In this document: positions 1 through 9,681 of the stretch, in pieces
Position numbering within the stretch: the first letter of the stretch is position 1
Layout of the letters: every line of letters starts with the position of its first letter
Notes under the pieces: model-generated
The model's database searches: none
What the model was told of the DNA's origin: nothing
Seen by the model: only the letters and a program-made list of their open reading frames with translations
Translations under genes and position numbers: made by a program
Origin: Talaromyces rugulosus
Taxonomy: Eukaryota > Ascomycota > Eurotiomycetes > Eurotiales > Trichocomaceae
Reading direction: 5' to 3'
Assembly (NCBI RefSeq): GCF_013368755.1
Contig: NC_049562.1
Location: 1,426,001-1,490,000 of the forward strand
DNA: 64,000 bases

Positions 1-1505
1 GAGCCGACGACGAAGCTCACATCGTCGTTAAACGAGGCGGCAGCGTCAAAAGAGTGAGGGCCGCTGTTGCTTGCAATGTAACCTATGGCATTGAAATGAC
101 GCCAGTAGCGAGTAGGGTAGCTCCAAGACCGGAAGGAGTTACCCTGGCCGTTCAGGCCAGACTGAGGGCAGAAGGTAGCATCCTCGGAGAAACCCTTACT
201 GTTGTCGTTGGCGTTGACATGAAGCTCGTAATTAGAATGGCGAATAAAGCTGCCAGGGGTGTCGACAGATTCAAACGAAAAGCAAGCGTCGTTACCAAGC
301 CCAGTTTGAACGGTCCAGCTAGCCTGCTTTTGCAGAGTATCGTCACTGGATGATGTAACAACCTGGGTGTTCACAACATCATCGGTGTGGGCGATATATC
401 TTGTCGAGCAGCAGGAAGTGGTGACTCGTAGTGTAATAGTATCGCCGACGGTGAGTTCTGGGCCACTGGTAAGAGACGTAGTGGCATATCCGGCAGCAAC
501 GATGTTAGCCTGAACTTTGCTTTCGGTGTCATCAGAGGGATAGCCAGTGGTCATAACACCCTCGTAGAAGGTCCCCTGAGCACTGTCACTGTTGTCACCG
601 CCGATACCAAGAATAATAGCTCCTTCTTTGATCATAGGACTGTAACCACCGTCCGGGCGTACTCCACTGTAATAGGTCGACAAGTCTCCAGTTGTAGCAT
701 CACCACCACGGATTGCCCACTGGTTGGGTTCTCCCTTGACAATTGCAGTAACAAAGCGAGAGGTGATTGTCGGGTCAGCATCGTTGTTGATATGATCGTA
801 ACCAGAGAAAAGACCATTTTCTAGATCCGCCATGATCCAGGGGCCATTTCCGGAACCCGTACCATGGCCAGAACCATCGCCGGTGCCAAAGTAAATAGCC
901 TCCATATGACCGTTGCCGGTATCGCGACTGTTGGTCTCAGCATTGCCATAATCAAAGCAACAGCCGGTATTATAGTGAGTTCCGTCGAAAACTGCGTACA
1001 TGCCTTCCGGATCGTCTCCCGTGGCTGTGCCATTGACATCATTGTTGCGGTAACCGGTGAAAGGTGAACTGAAAACACCGTACGCTTTTTGGCCGTTCAA
1101 GGTCACCGGAGCACCAATTGCGCTGGCTAAATAGTCGTAGCCATTGGCCTCTGGGCCACTGGCAGCGCCTCCAGGCGGTGCCTGCGTGAGGTGATTACCA
1201 CTGCCCGACTGGTCGTAGATAATACTTATGAGACAAGTTGTGCCCTTGCAGAAGCTATCTTGAGAATCGGCATCAGCAACGCCGCTGGATAGAGGCGAGA
1301 TATCAGTCGTGCTGCTGTCAGAGCCACGCAACACCTGGTAGAGCGCGCCAGTATAGTCATCATACAGCGCACGAGTGGTACTGTGCGCAGCAACGCAAGG
1401 TGTGCCGCCAGAAGCATAAATATCGCAAGGCCCGGCTCTAGCAAGAGAGCCTGCACCAACAAGAGCAAGTGCGCTCACGCGCTTGAGGGCTGATTTTGAG
1501 GACAT
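1..1505 (-). CDS. abfB: GH54 alpha-L-arabinofuranosidase B (secreted; 3' end cut by window edge)
   Basis: One open frame runs from the ATG at 1505 to the window edge (501 codons, no intron). It begins MSSKSALKRVSALALVGAGS, a secretion signal, followed by the mature start GPCDIYASGGTPCVAAHSTT that is typical of fungal AbfB. The N-terminal part is the GH54 catalytic beta-sandwich (Cys-rich, with GCCFDYGN and YFGTGDGSGHG stretches). The C-terminal part is the CBM42 arabinose-binding beta-trefoil, with repeated YxxRHxN/SF-type blocks such as SFIRHSNYELHV and TRYWRHFNAIGYI. The enzyme removes terminal alpha-L-arabinofuranosyl residues from arabinoxylan and arabinan outside the cell. The family is about 500 residues long, so only the last few residues and the stop should be missing. 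Single exon and gene order fit Aspergillus-type abfB. The family call is secure; the exact signal cleavage site is not determined. Confidence 0.95.
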   Translation of the reverse strand, partial: MSSKSALKRVSALALVGAGSLARAGPCDIYASGGTPCVAAHSTTRALYDDYTGALYQVLRGSDSSTTDISPLSSGVADADSQDSFCKGTTCLISIIYDQSGSGNHLTQAPPGGAASGPEANGYDYLASAIGAPVTLNGQKAYGVFSSPFTGYRNNDVNGTATGDDPEGMYAVFDGTHYNTGCCFDYGNAETNSRDTGNGHMEAIYFGTGDGSGHGTGSGNGPWIMADLENGLFSGYDHINNDADPTITSRFVTAIVKGEPNQWAIRGGDATTGDLSTYYSGVRPDGGYSPMIKEGAIILGIGGDNSDSAQGTFYEGVMTTGYPSDDTESKVQANIVAAGYATTSLTSGPELTVGDTITLRVTTSCCSTRYIAHTDDVVNTQVVTSSSDDTLQKQASWTVQTGLGNDACFSFESVDTPGSFIRHSNYELHVNANDNSKGFSEDATFCPQSGLNGQGNSFRSWSYPTRYWRHFNAIGYIASNSGPHSFDAAASFNDDVSFVVG

Positions 1506-2089
1506 CTCGGTTTATAGGCGTTTTGAGCTCCTGGACAAGACCACTGGCCATCGCAGCAGAGAGGGGGGCACACCCCCGGTTTTAAAGAAAAGGGCTCTCT
1601 ATCCCTCTCTCCATCGTCTTGTGACCATTCAACATGCAATAATAATATCGCCGATGGTTACTGGTATCTTGGCACGCTTTTTTGCTCAGCGTTACATTGC
1701 AGACGCCCACGCTTTCCGGAATTTAGACCGGTCTATTACTGAGTCTAAATATGAACCTGGTTAGATGTCAGCGTATAATTTCCAGCTGGCCGCGCTAGGA
1801 CTCCTCCATTTTTTTCCGGTAAAGCTTGGCCTAATAATACAAGGTTGCAGTCTGCTCAATAGTGCGGACACTGGAGAGCCGAGTCAGGCCGCCTTCTCGT
1901 CAGCAACTGGCGAAACACACATTAGTTATTTCATAGCGAGGGCCGTGGGGGCTTCAGTGTAGAGGACAAAGTGCCGTGTTTCCAAAGTAAACAGGCTACT
2001 CACAAATTAGCAAAAAATAATGCGAGGTCAATCATCTTTTTGCGGGGGTTTGATTACCGGCGCCAATAATAATACGAAGTACGGAGTAC

Positions 2090-2098
2090 GGAAACATT
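2090..2098. repeat. TACGGAGTA recurrent intergenic word (first of five exact copies)
   Basis: Exact copies occur at 2090, 23619, 38064, 38847 and 62740, all in intergenic gaps; close variants occur at 23741, 38226 (inverted) and 38886. Confidence 0.6.
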
Positions 2099-3201
2099 GG
2101 TTGATACCGAGTCCCGACAAGACTCCGCTGATCAATACACTAATTGCTGACACCTCCTAAGCTCAAGCCAACTTATGGCAGTTTAATGTTGTTTTTAGCC
2201 CGCTCATTTGTCGATTCTTTGGGAAACTCATTCGGAAATCGGGAAATTCAGCCTCGCTGCGATCACTCAAGTCGACATGTTGATCGGCCTAGGATTGAAA
2301 AGATAATAATAGCATGGCCAGCTGGAGCGTCGCTTCCAACTGCCGCGCGGCGCAGGACGTAGGAAGAGGACCAAAAATAGGTAGGAGAAGTAGGATAGTA
2401 TCCTAATGTAACCTCCCAAGCCACAGTGTATCTAGTTAGTAGTCGATTTCTGCTACGTAGCAACAATTGTGCAGCCCAGGTGGCAGAGCAAAGCTGCTCT
2501 GTTCCACGAGGCGTTCTTCCTCGTAACCCTGGTGGCCTATTTGCCACAAAGTTCAAACTTTCGAAGTTGGTTAATTAGCTCATATTCACTAGCCTATTCT
2601 AGCTAGCCTCATTGCTAGTATTACTATAAAAAGCATATTTGAAACCAATATCTGCACGGTTTAGCGGTATTAGGAAATTTCCTCGTAGAAGGAAATACAT
2701 TGGGAATGAGGTATGTAAGGATACTCGTCCAACCATGTTTCCAGTTTTGCTCTTCATGGTTCTTCAAGTTACCACGGACTAATAGCCAATAAGGTTTACT
2801 ATATTTGCTTAATTATTAGCTAAGGAGCTAGCTGGATCCGTGGCCTGAAGAAAAATTTTTGATTAGGCTACGTTCAACGAGCTGAGTAATTATTCAGGGC
2901 GTTTTATCTAAACTATTGAGTAGTATTCAGGGAAATAATTAATCCGACTTATAATATTTCGTATGGAACCCTGATTATCTATAGCGTTTGAAGCGTTTTG
3001 TACTATAAGCTTGCTGGTCTTAAGTGTTTATGACATGTCAAGGAGTGGTTCTTCATACATTTTTGTGTTTTTATCCTTTTCGAAACACCGGCATGTATAT
3101 TCTCTTATCCGGCTTCCTCTATCTGTACAAGCTGCATGGCGAAAAGTGGGGAACCCGGGGAAACCCTAATATCCGGATCATCACCGTTACAGAAAGTGGG
3201 T

Positions 3202-3210
3202 GATCCGGAA
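3202..3210. promoter_or_regulatory. GATCCGGAA motif upstream of the esterase
   Basis: GATCCGGAA lies 78 bp before the esterase ATG, with ATCCGGAT at 3171-3178 just upstream. The same nonamer occurs at 8041 in the SDR/lipocalin-like promoter, and a close form (GGATCCGGAA) at 16176 upstream of the hydroxylase gene. CGG-type half-sites are the usual targets of Zn2Cys6 regulators such as the one encoded in this cluster. Binding is inferred only. Confidence 0.3.
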
Positions 3211-3287
3211 CGCCTCCGGTCGTATATCTTCAGGTCCAAAAAGAAAAGACACGATGTGAAAGAACATTTGCAACATGGCGCGCAACC

Positions 3288-4557
3288 ATGGCATCTCTTG
3301 CAAAATTACGGTTTTTCTTCAGCCTCTTCTTCTATGTCTTGCCAATCGCAGGGTTTAGAATTCTAGGGGCCATTGTGCGCGCTTGGATGAAAAAATTGCC
3401 TTTAGGACCATCCATCTGGAATGCGTTTGCCGGCACTCTAATGGCCAACACTCCCCCAAAGCAACTTCAGGCTATTCTACCATCCACTCTTGACGTGTAC
3501 AATGCATGGACATTATCACAAGGGAACAAGTCCAAGGTGGACGTTCTAGCTGCTGATGGTTCTACTCGACTATTATGGATTGGACCAGAAAAGGGAAATA
3601 AGGTGATCCTTTTTTTGCATGGTACGCTGCCTAGACTTGTTTTGCTTTTTGGTTAGAGCTTCGCTGAATTCATTATTAGTTGGAGGCTATGTGATGCCAC
3701 TTTCCAGAGGGCACCTCGACTGGATGGAACACGTCAGGAACGAGGCGTATACCTCTAGGATTGAGCTCAGTGTGTGTTTTCTTGCATATGGTTCGTTTCG
3801 AAGATGCCGAGAAACGAAAAAGATATATGCTGACCATCCAGACTTAATCCCCGCCAATCCGTATCCTAGGCAGATGGTTCAGGCCATTTTTGCCCTGAGG
3901 CATCTCTTATCTATGGGGTATAAGCCATCAGAGGTACGTGTTACTCCTCAAAGAAAGATTATTCACGTCATATAACGGACCTCATTTTCACACCAGATTA
4001 TCATCGGAGGGGACTCTGCAGGGGGTCATCTGTCTCTAAGCCTCATTGCCCATCTGCATCGTCACCGTACTTTCAGGGAGACAACAAATAGTGCAATCGA
4101 CCTAGATGGCCGAATAAGAGGGTGTTTCCTCGTGTCCCCGCTATCATCTTTCAATTTTGATACCCCTTCTTACAAAAGATGGCTCAGTTCCGATGTTTTG
4201 AGTAGGAAGGTTGTGGGTGAATGGGGAGACCATCTTGTGAGAAACTCTCCCTGGTATGAGGAGATCTCTGTCGGAAAGGGCTGGGGGATGGCTCTGGATG
4301 TTCCGGAAAGTTGGTGGGAGAATATTGATGTTGTTGACCGGGTTTTCGTCACGGGGGGCTACGAAGAAGTTTTCTGTGATCATGTACAGCAGTTGGCTAA
4401 AATGCTCCGGAGGAACGTTGCCAAAGGGGACGTGGAGCTGTATATGGCTAATGAAGCCCATGATGGCCCCTTTATGGACTTCGCTGCGGGCAGACCTCCA
4501 AGCGAAACGACGAGGACTATTACTCAGTTTGTTATAACGAGCTTTAAAGATGAATAG
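3288..4557 (+). CDS. HSL-type alpha/beta-hydrolase (esterase/lipase family, hydrolase_3)
   Basis: Inferred exons are 3288-3621, 3680-3790, 3842-3933 and 3997-4557, giving 365 residues. A hydrophobic N-terminal segment (residues about 5-30) could anchor it to membranes. The fold is shown by the oxyanion-loop motif HVGGYVMPLS, then AYDLIPANPYPRQ, the nucleophile elbow GGDSAGGHLSLSL (GxSxG), an acidic-residue region near VTGGYEEVFCDH, and the catalytic His region EAHDGPFMDF. The second intron was placed because removing it restores the family motif YDL-PANPYPRQ. The first oxyanion position is Val instead of the usual Gly (HVGG, not HGGG). The family hydrolyses short to medium esters and sterol- or polyketide-derived esters. 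Beside a Baeyer-Villiger-type enzyme it may hydrolyse the esters that enzyme makes; this is inference. Confidence 0.85.
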
Positions 4558-4896
4558 GGCATGATAAACTCATAATTAATTGACTATATCTCGCTCAATC
4601 TTCGGCCTCAGTAGAAGGCCCTTATGTTTACAAACACCTTTCTTCCACTTTCCAAGTCTAATGCTTCTAGTAAATTGTGGAACAACACATCACTCAATAG
4701 TTCCTCAAAAAATGTCGTTTCATATCTAAGCCTCATAGCCATCGGGTCCGTTCCGACAGCATGCCGAGCATTCCGCTTTACCAGTACACTAGTTACGACG
4801 AATGTGGAGACAGTGATCGGGATGATCCCGGCGGCCTAGTATTAATACTTAGATGATGGTGAGGGGTTGCTAACATAGTGAAAAGCAATTATCATC
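4558..4896. other. Spacer between esterase and amidohydrolase, with an orphan minus-strand frame
   Basis: This 339-bp spacer separates two co-directional cluster genes. The minus strand is open from about 4848 to 4623, reading AAGIIPITVSTFVVTSVLV and then a Leu/Glu-rich tail with LLEALDLESGRKVFVNI. It begins right after a TAG that could equally be an acceptor site. I could not assign it to a family. It may be an exon relic or chance; no ATG opens it at its 5' end. Confidence 0.25.
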
Positions 4897-6070
4897 ATGC
4901 TAGTTGTTATTTCCATTCCCTCGGCACTTCTCTTTCTTCTTTACTTTTTCAAGCCAAGTATATTTTGCGCAATGACTGATAATACATTCGATTGGCTCGC
5001 GGAAAAGGCGATAGGATGGATCCATACGCCTCCAGTCAATAAGATTGACACACACCATCACATCGTCCCGCCGTTCTATGCAAAGGGTAAGCTAACGATC
5101 ATCAATGTATTACTTCCTCCTAACCATAAAGTTAGCAATCGAAGAACAAGGAGGTGACCCTAGTGGCTGGCCCACCCCACACTGGAGCTCTCTGGGGTCT
5201 AAACTCCTGATGAAGCGAGTAGGGGTCAAGACTGCAGTCGTCTCCATCACAGCCCCAGGGGCATGTATTCTCCCAGACCGTCATGCACGTGCCCAACTTG
5301 CGAGGCAGCTGAATGTGTACTCCGCCGAACTTCGTGACAAAGATCCTCAGTCCTTCGGGTTCTTTGTCTCGCTACCTGATATCCTCGATACAGAAGATTC
5401 CCTTGCAGAGATTACCTACGGGTTAGACACACTCGGTGCTGATGGGGTCACCCTCTTCACTCGCTATGGCAACTCGAACACCTATCTCGGCCATCCTGCT
5501 ATCGAGCCCATCTGGATTGAACTGAATAGACGCCATGCCGTCGTCTTCATTCATCCTACGCATCCGGTCGACACCAACCCCGTCAACCCGAAGCTCCCAC
5601 AGCCCGCCATCGACTATCCCCATGAAACAACCCGCACAGCAATGGACATGATCACCAACGAGACACGTCTCAAGTACCCAGACTGCAAAGTCATCCTGTC
5701 CCATGCAGGCGGGGCGCTCCCATATCTAATCTCCCGCGTCACGACCCCCATGAGAAAAGCTCCCAACTTCACCGTCTCCCACCGGATTGGGACAACGCAT
5801 GCGAAAGCACTCAAAGCATTCCGCAGCTTTCACTTTGATTTGGCCTTGAGCTCCTCTCCGCATGTTTTGGACATGCTGCTAAAGACAGTTCCGTCGGATC
5901 ATATCCTGTACGGGAGTGATTTCCCATATGCACCAATAACGGCACACCCGGCTTTCCTAGAGGATCTGGAGGAGTATGAGATGGATCAGGAACTCCGTGA
6001 TAAGATTAACTTTGGAAATGCGAGGAAGCTGTTCCCTCGATTAGCATCGCGCGGTGACGGCAGTCTTTAG
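4897..6070 (+). CDS. Amidohydrolase-2 family decarboxylase, 6-methylsalicylate decarboxylase-like
   Basis: Two exons, 4897-5086 and 5136-6070, give 374 residues. An alternative start at 4972 would drop a hydrophobic N-terminus (LVVISIPSALLFLLYFF). The protein has the ACMSD/amidohydrolase-2 barrel: the metal motif KIDTHHHIVP (residues about 49-58), FIHPTHPVD, VILSHAGGALPYL and the late Asp in LYGSDFPYAP. The blocks GGDPSGWPTP, TAPGACIL, ADGVTLFTRYG, IDYPHETTRTA and FDLALSSSP are those of fungal 6-methylsalicylate decarboxylases (PatG/YanB type), which convert 6-MSA to m-cresol without oxygen. No 6-MSA synthase lies in the window, so the substrate may be another ortho-hydroxybenzoate. The family call is strong; the substrate is inferred. 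Confidence 0.85.
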
Positions 6071-6556
6071 GTACTTACTGCTCGGAAATGATATCCACGA
6101 TGTTAGTAGTCATACAGTCTGGGATGGCTCGATCATGTATATAGCTTGTTCAAGTGCATTTATTACTCCCAAAATCTCCGTGTTATTATTCTGAACGTAT
6201 ACCTTTAGTCGACTTGATATGCTTTAGCTACACCACTAACAAAATACTGTCATGAAGGATTTGAATGTGAGAGTGACCCTTAGGCCGTGCTTCAAATGTT
6301 GTTCGTTTATTTATACCTTTGTATATAATTTTTTTTGCACAATTCTTAGACGACCAAATTTCAATGTTCCATATTGCTCAGATTAACCTTACTTTACATA
6401 ACCTGGTTAAATAAAAAAACCTCAGATATTGTACCTGTTTAGAAAACATGGCGGGAGCCTAAAATCCTCCATAGCACTTATGATACGACTAATAAATATC
6501 ACCTCCATATTTCTCATCACTAGACCACGGGCATACATGAACAGAAAGCTTCCATA
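6071..6556. other. Convergent 3' spacer, amidohydrolase and SDR
   Basis: The tails of two genes face each other. The sequence is AT-rich with T and A runs near 6330 and 6412 that suit 3' end formation. I see no gene. Confidence 0.4.
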
Positions 6557-7881
6557 TTAAACAAGCCGTCCAGTCTTTGAATCAATTTCCTGCCGACCTT
6601 TGAAATCTACTTTCAGAGATTTGGTGCCGCTCCGGACCAAATTCTGAATCCAATCCGGGGCCCCTCGCTACATATAGCACACACACAGTCCATCAACAAG
6701 GATTCCAAGTCAGAGGAAAGGAAATATGATTAACTCACCAAGCCAGCCAAATAACCGAATATTCCCGGGAGGAAAATTGTCTCGCTTAGGCCACTGTCAA
6801 GTGTATCCACAATCGCATCCACCACTGTGTCGACATGTAAAAGAGGCATGAGAAATCGAGATTGGTTTGTCTCCCCCTTGAAAAGTGGCGTTTTCGTAAA
6901 GCTCAACACTATAAGAGAGGTGCGAATCTTTGGCGCATTCTGTAGTCTAATTTCTTGGCAAAGACACTAGGGATTTGATTTAACATACTAGAAACTCACA
7001 CTAGAAGGGAATATTCAAGGAACCTACCTCGTGGAATGCGATCAACCCAGCTTTTGATGCCGCGTAATCAGCAAGCCCCGGTGGGGGGATATAGGCGCTC
7101 ATCGAGGAAACATTAAAAATGTGCCCATGATTTTGCCGGATCATGGCCGGAAGAAACTCTTTGGTAAGAAAGAATGGTGCTAATAGATTGGTCTTCAGAG
7201 TGACGCTATTATCACTATAAGTACCCTCGACCACGGTCCGGCCGCGTGACAGGCCAGCATTGTTGACTGCCGATTATTAGCCACATTGATGAACCTTGAA
7301 AATGAAGATCAGCACGTTTTATAACTTACTGAGGACAGTTGGATGGCCAAATTCGGATTTGATCGTATCACAGAGGGCCGCGATTTCTTTCTCGTCACTC
7401 AGATCGCACCTGAAGTACGAAATACGACCATCAACTTTTAAACGTCCCCGAGTCATTAGGTTCACTTCCCATATCAATAAAAGAATAATTTAACCATACC
7501 AGGCTTATATGTCAACGGTATGATATCGACAGCAACAACCCGTGCTCCCATTGCAGCAAGACGCTGAGCAACCCCAGCGCCAATACCTCCACTACCACCA
7601 GTCACTACAACCAGCTCTTTTTTCCAATCCCACGCATTGTCAATTGTCCAATTGTTCCGGCTTTTGACACTAAGGTAGTTGTTGACCCAAAGGAGGGTAC
7701 TGGTAGCTGCGATGTATTGGACGAGCTTCTGATAAAACGTAGCGGTACTGTTAAATTCTCCCCCTTGCACAAAGTACAGGAGTGATAAGGTAAAGAGAGG
7801 ATGGAGGATTTTTCGCAGGCTAGCAACGATGGGGTCGATGTAAAGGCCTTCGCGAGGGAGGAACCCTCTTTTGGTCGTCAT
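6557..7881 (-). CDS. Membrane-anchored short-chain dehydrogenase/reductase (RDH10/DHRS-type)
   Basis: Five exons on the minus strand (7881-7500, 7434-7330, 7266-7028, 6966-6739, 6667-6557) give 354 residues. Two N-terminal hydrophobic segments (about residues 24-40 and 57-71) suggest ER or lipid-droplet anchoring. The Rossmann motif TGGSGGIG lies at about residues 94-101, followed by CDLSDEKEI, INNAGLSRG, HIFNVSSMSAY and the catalytic YAASK. The C-terminal part reads NAPKIRTSLIVLSFTKTPLF, as in fungal RDH10-like SDRs. The intron between 7027 and 6967 was placed at the CCCTAG acceptor because it restores the HE-x-x-x-QE helix before NAPKIRT. Such enzymes oxidise or reduce lipophilic alcohols and ketones with NAD(P)H. 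In this cluster it could make or consume the ketone used by the monooxygenase; this is inference. Confidence 0.88.
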
Positions 7882-8377
7882 TCTTTAGAATACTACCTAG
7901 GTAGTGGCTGTGGCTGATAGAAGAGCACACCTCAGCCAGAATCTACTAGACAAGGTTATATTAGAAGAGACCTTGTACATCTACTTATTTAATTTCCTTC
8001 GTTTTTACCTAGTCATAAAATACCACCATAGAAAAGAAACGATCCGGAATCATTCCTTGAGACCGGAATGATCCCGGAGGACATCCTACTAGCAGAGTAC
8101 GTAAAAAAATAAGCTCAATTTCCTTCTCATATCCACTCATCAGCACTAAAGCACGCCGAAACGCAGTCCGGGAGACCTGAGCACACAGTGAATAAAAACA
8201 GAATGAAGGTAAACACCCGGACAGATTACTCCAAGCTTCCGGGAGACCTAAAGATTATAAACATTTCATTGGTCTTTTCTTTTCCCATCATATTTAGAAT
8301 ATATATCTTTACTTTTTATTTCTTTATCTCCTAATCCGGATCCTAAAGCCCTCCCAAGGCTACTATAGAAGCGGAAC
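7882..8377. promoter_or_regulatory. Divergent promoter of the SDR and lipocalin-like genes
   Basis: This 496-bp head-to-head region is dense in CCGG words: GATCCGGAA at 8041, the inverted repeat at 8044-8077, further CCGG cores near 8168, 8218 and 8240, and ATCCGGATCC at 8334. This density suits co-regulation of the pair by the cluster's Zn2Cys6 factor, but no binding data exist here. Confidence 0.45.
8044..8077. promoter_or_regulatory. 13-bp near-perfect inverted repeat, candidate Zn2Cys6 operator
   Basis: The left arm CCGGAATCATTCC (8044-8056) and right arm GGAATGATCCCGG (8065-8077) match as reverse complements at 12 of 13 positions around an 8-bp spacer. Inverted CGG-type half-sites at fixed spacing are the normal target form for dimeric Zn2Cys6 proteins. 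It sits 163 bp from the SDR ATG and 300 bp from the lipocalin-like ATG. Confidence 0.4.
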
Positions 8378-9255
8378 ATGATGACTTCACCAGGTGGCGC
8401 AGGGGTTCTTAATCTAGGCGGAAACTGGGTTATGGTAAACCCACTGCATTTTCCATGCTTTTCTATGTTTTACTACCCAGTGTCATTAAATACCTTTTTA
8501 CTAGCTCTCACAAGCAATAGTTATGATATCCCGCTGATTCCGTACCCGCACAGGACAAGGCCAAATCAACTGGCCTGGATGCAGTTCTCACATTGGTAAG
8601 CAGGTCACCCCGTTCGGTGACTCAATAAACTAAATCATAGAATTCAGCAAGGAATAGGCTGGTTAACAAGAAAGGCCGTCACCGCATCGACGGTCAATCT
8701 GAAGATCACACAGGGATCGCATGCGGATACGGATGGTGTGGAGTCAACTGAATGGATCACGCTCGAGCAAGTTTTAACCGGGGGCTTACGAGGGGCACCT
8801 GAGGTGCGTTCGTTGAGTTGGGCTGATTTCAAACACGACGACACTCTCTTCGGCCCTGTCATCGTTCGGAGCCACTATGTCCCAGGTGCAAAGAAACCAG
8901 ACGGGAGAATTTATCCAGTTCTCGAAGTCCAGACCCAAGTTGACCGATTCAACATCGAGTCCTGGCTGACTGCGGCGGTCATCACCGACCAGAAAACCGA
9001 TAATTTGGAGAAGGCTTTCATGCACGACTACATCTGCAGTGTCAGCACTGGATGGACGGCTGAGCAGGTAAGCAAAAACCGAACTGCATTCTAACCCGAA
9101 AGCAAACACTGTTTTTGTGCAGAAATACTTATTCAGTGGATAACTAGGTCTGGGCACTGGAAACCACTGAGGAGGGAACTCTTTTGACTCGCAAGGTTGC
9201 AGTCGTGAAAGGGTTTTCTACTGAAACTGCCCATGTCTTCTACAAACGTCAATAA
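8378..9255 (+). CDS. Small lipocalin-like beta-barrel protein of unknown function (fungal cluster family)
   Basis: Exons 8378-8434, 8554-8595, 8648-9067 and 9148-9255 give 208 residues. The protein starts with LNLGGNWVMDKAKSTGLDAV, then QGIGWLTRKAVTASTVNLKI, LEQVLTGGLRGAPEVRSLSW, HDDTLFGPVIVRSHYV, VSTGWTAEQVWALETTEEGT and KVAVVKGF. This pattern is a widespread uncharacterised fungal family in which a short-chain Gly-Asn/Thr-Trp/Phe-Val-Met start leads into a predicted lipocalin/FABP-type barrel. I recall members near secondary-metabolite genes, but no activity I can name. It has no signal peptide or membrane segment. It may bind or cyclise a hydrophobic intermediate. The first exons are short, so the 5' structure is less certain than the rest. 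Confidence 0.72.
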
Positions 9256-9681
9256 TCGTACCTGTAGATAGCCACTCAATAGACGTCTTGCATAGCTGAA
9301 AAACATATTGTGATTCTTATCTACTTTTGGGGGGGGAAGGTGTTTATTCTAAGCGTACTCTCGATTCACACGCATGAAAATACAAGCGACTTATTAACAA
9401 TTAAAGGACTAGTTACAATAATAATCAAACAACTGAGCTCGCCAATCCCTTTAGGACACCCTGTCTACTTACTTAACAAACTGGGAAGCACTGCGGTCAA
9501 GTAGCTTCTGAGATGCTGAAGCGAGATTTTCCCAGCGATACTCGATCTTTCTATCCCCAGAACACCTACGCACAGGAAAACTAGGAGCAGAATCCGCGAC
9601 AATGAATAAGTCGATGGTTTCGCTACTTTCTATTCCATGTTCAGTCAAGTATCATAAATAGCCGGAATTGAATGAAATGCA
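9256..9681. other. Convergent 3' spacer, lipocalin-like gene and monooxygenase
   Basis: The 3' ends of two genes face each other. The region is AT-rich with a short G-run near 9328. I see no gene or structured element. Confidence 0.4.

Larger units (their letters stand above)
1506..3287. other. AT-rich intergenic spacer, divergent promoter of abfB and the esterase gene
   Basis: No supportable gene. It lies head-to-head between the abfB-type gene and the esterase. From about 2560 to 3060 it is strongly AT-rich with many TAG/CTAG words. TACGGAGTA occurs at 2090-2098. The esterase-proximal part (3105-3220) has several CCGG words, including ATCCGGAT at 3171 and GATCCGGAA at 3202. An upstream ATG at 3275 opens a frame overlapping the esterase start out of frame, so it could lower translation of the main ORF. 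Confidence 0.5.

Noticed and set aside
54..1468. Several short open frames on both strands across the abfB gene
   Set aside because: They are shadows of the continuous GH54 frame, which has signal peptide, catalytic domain and CBM42 features.
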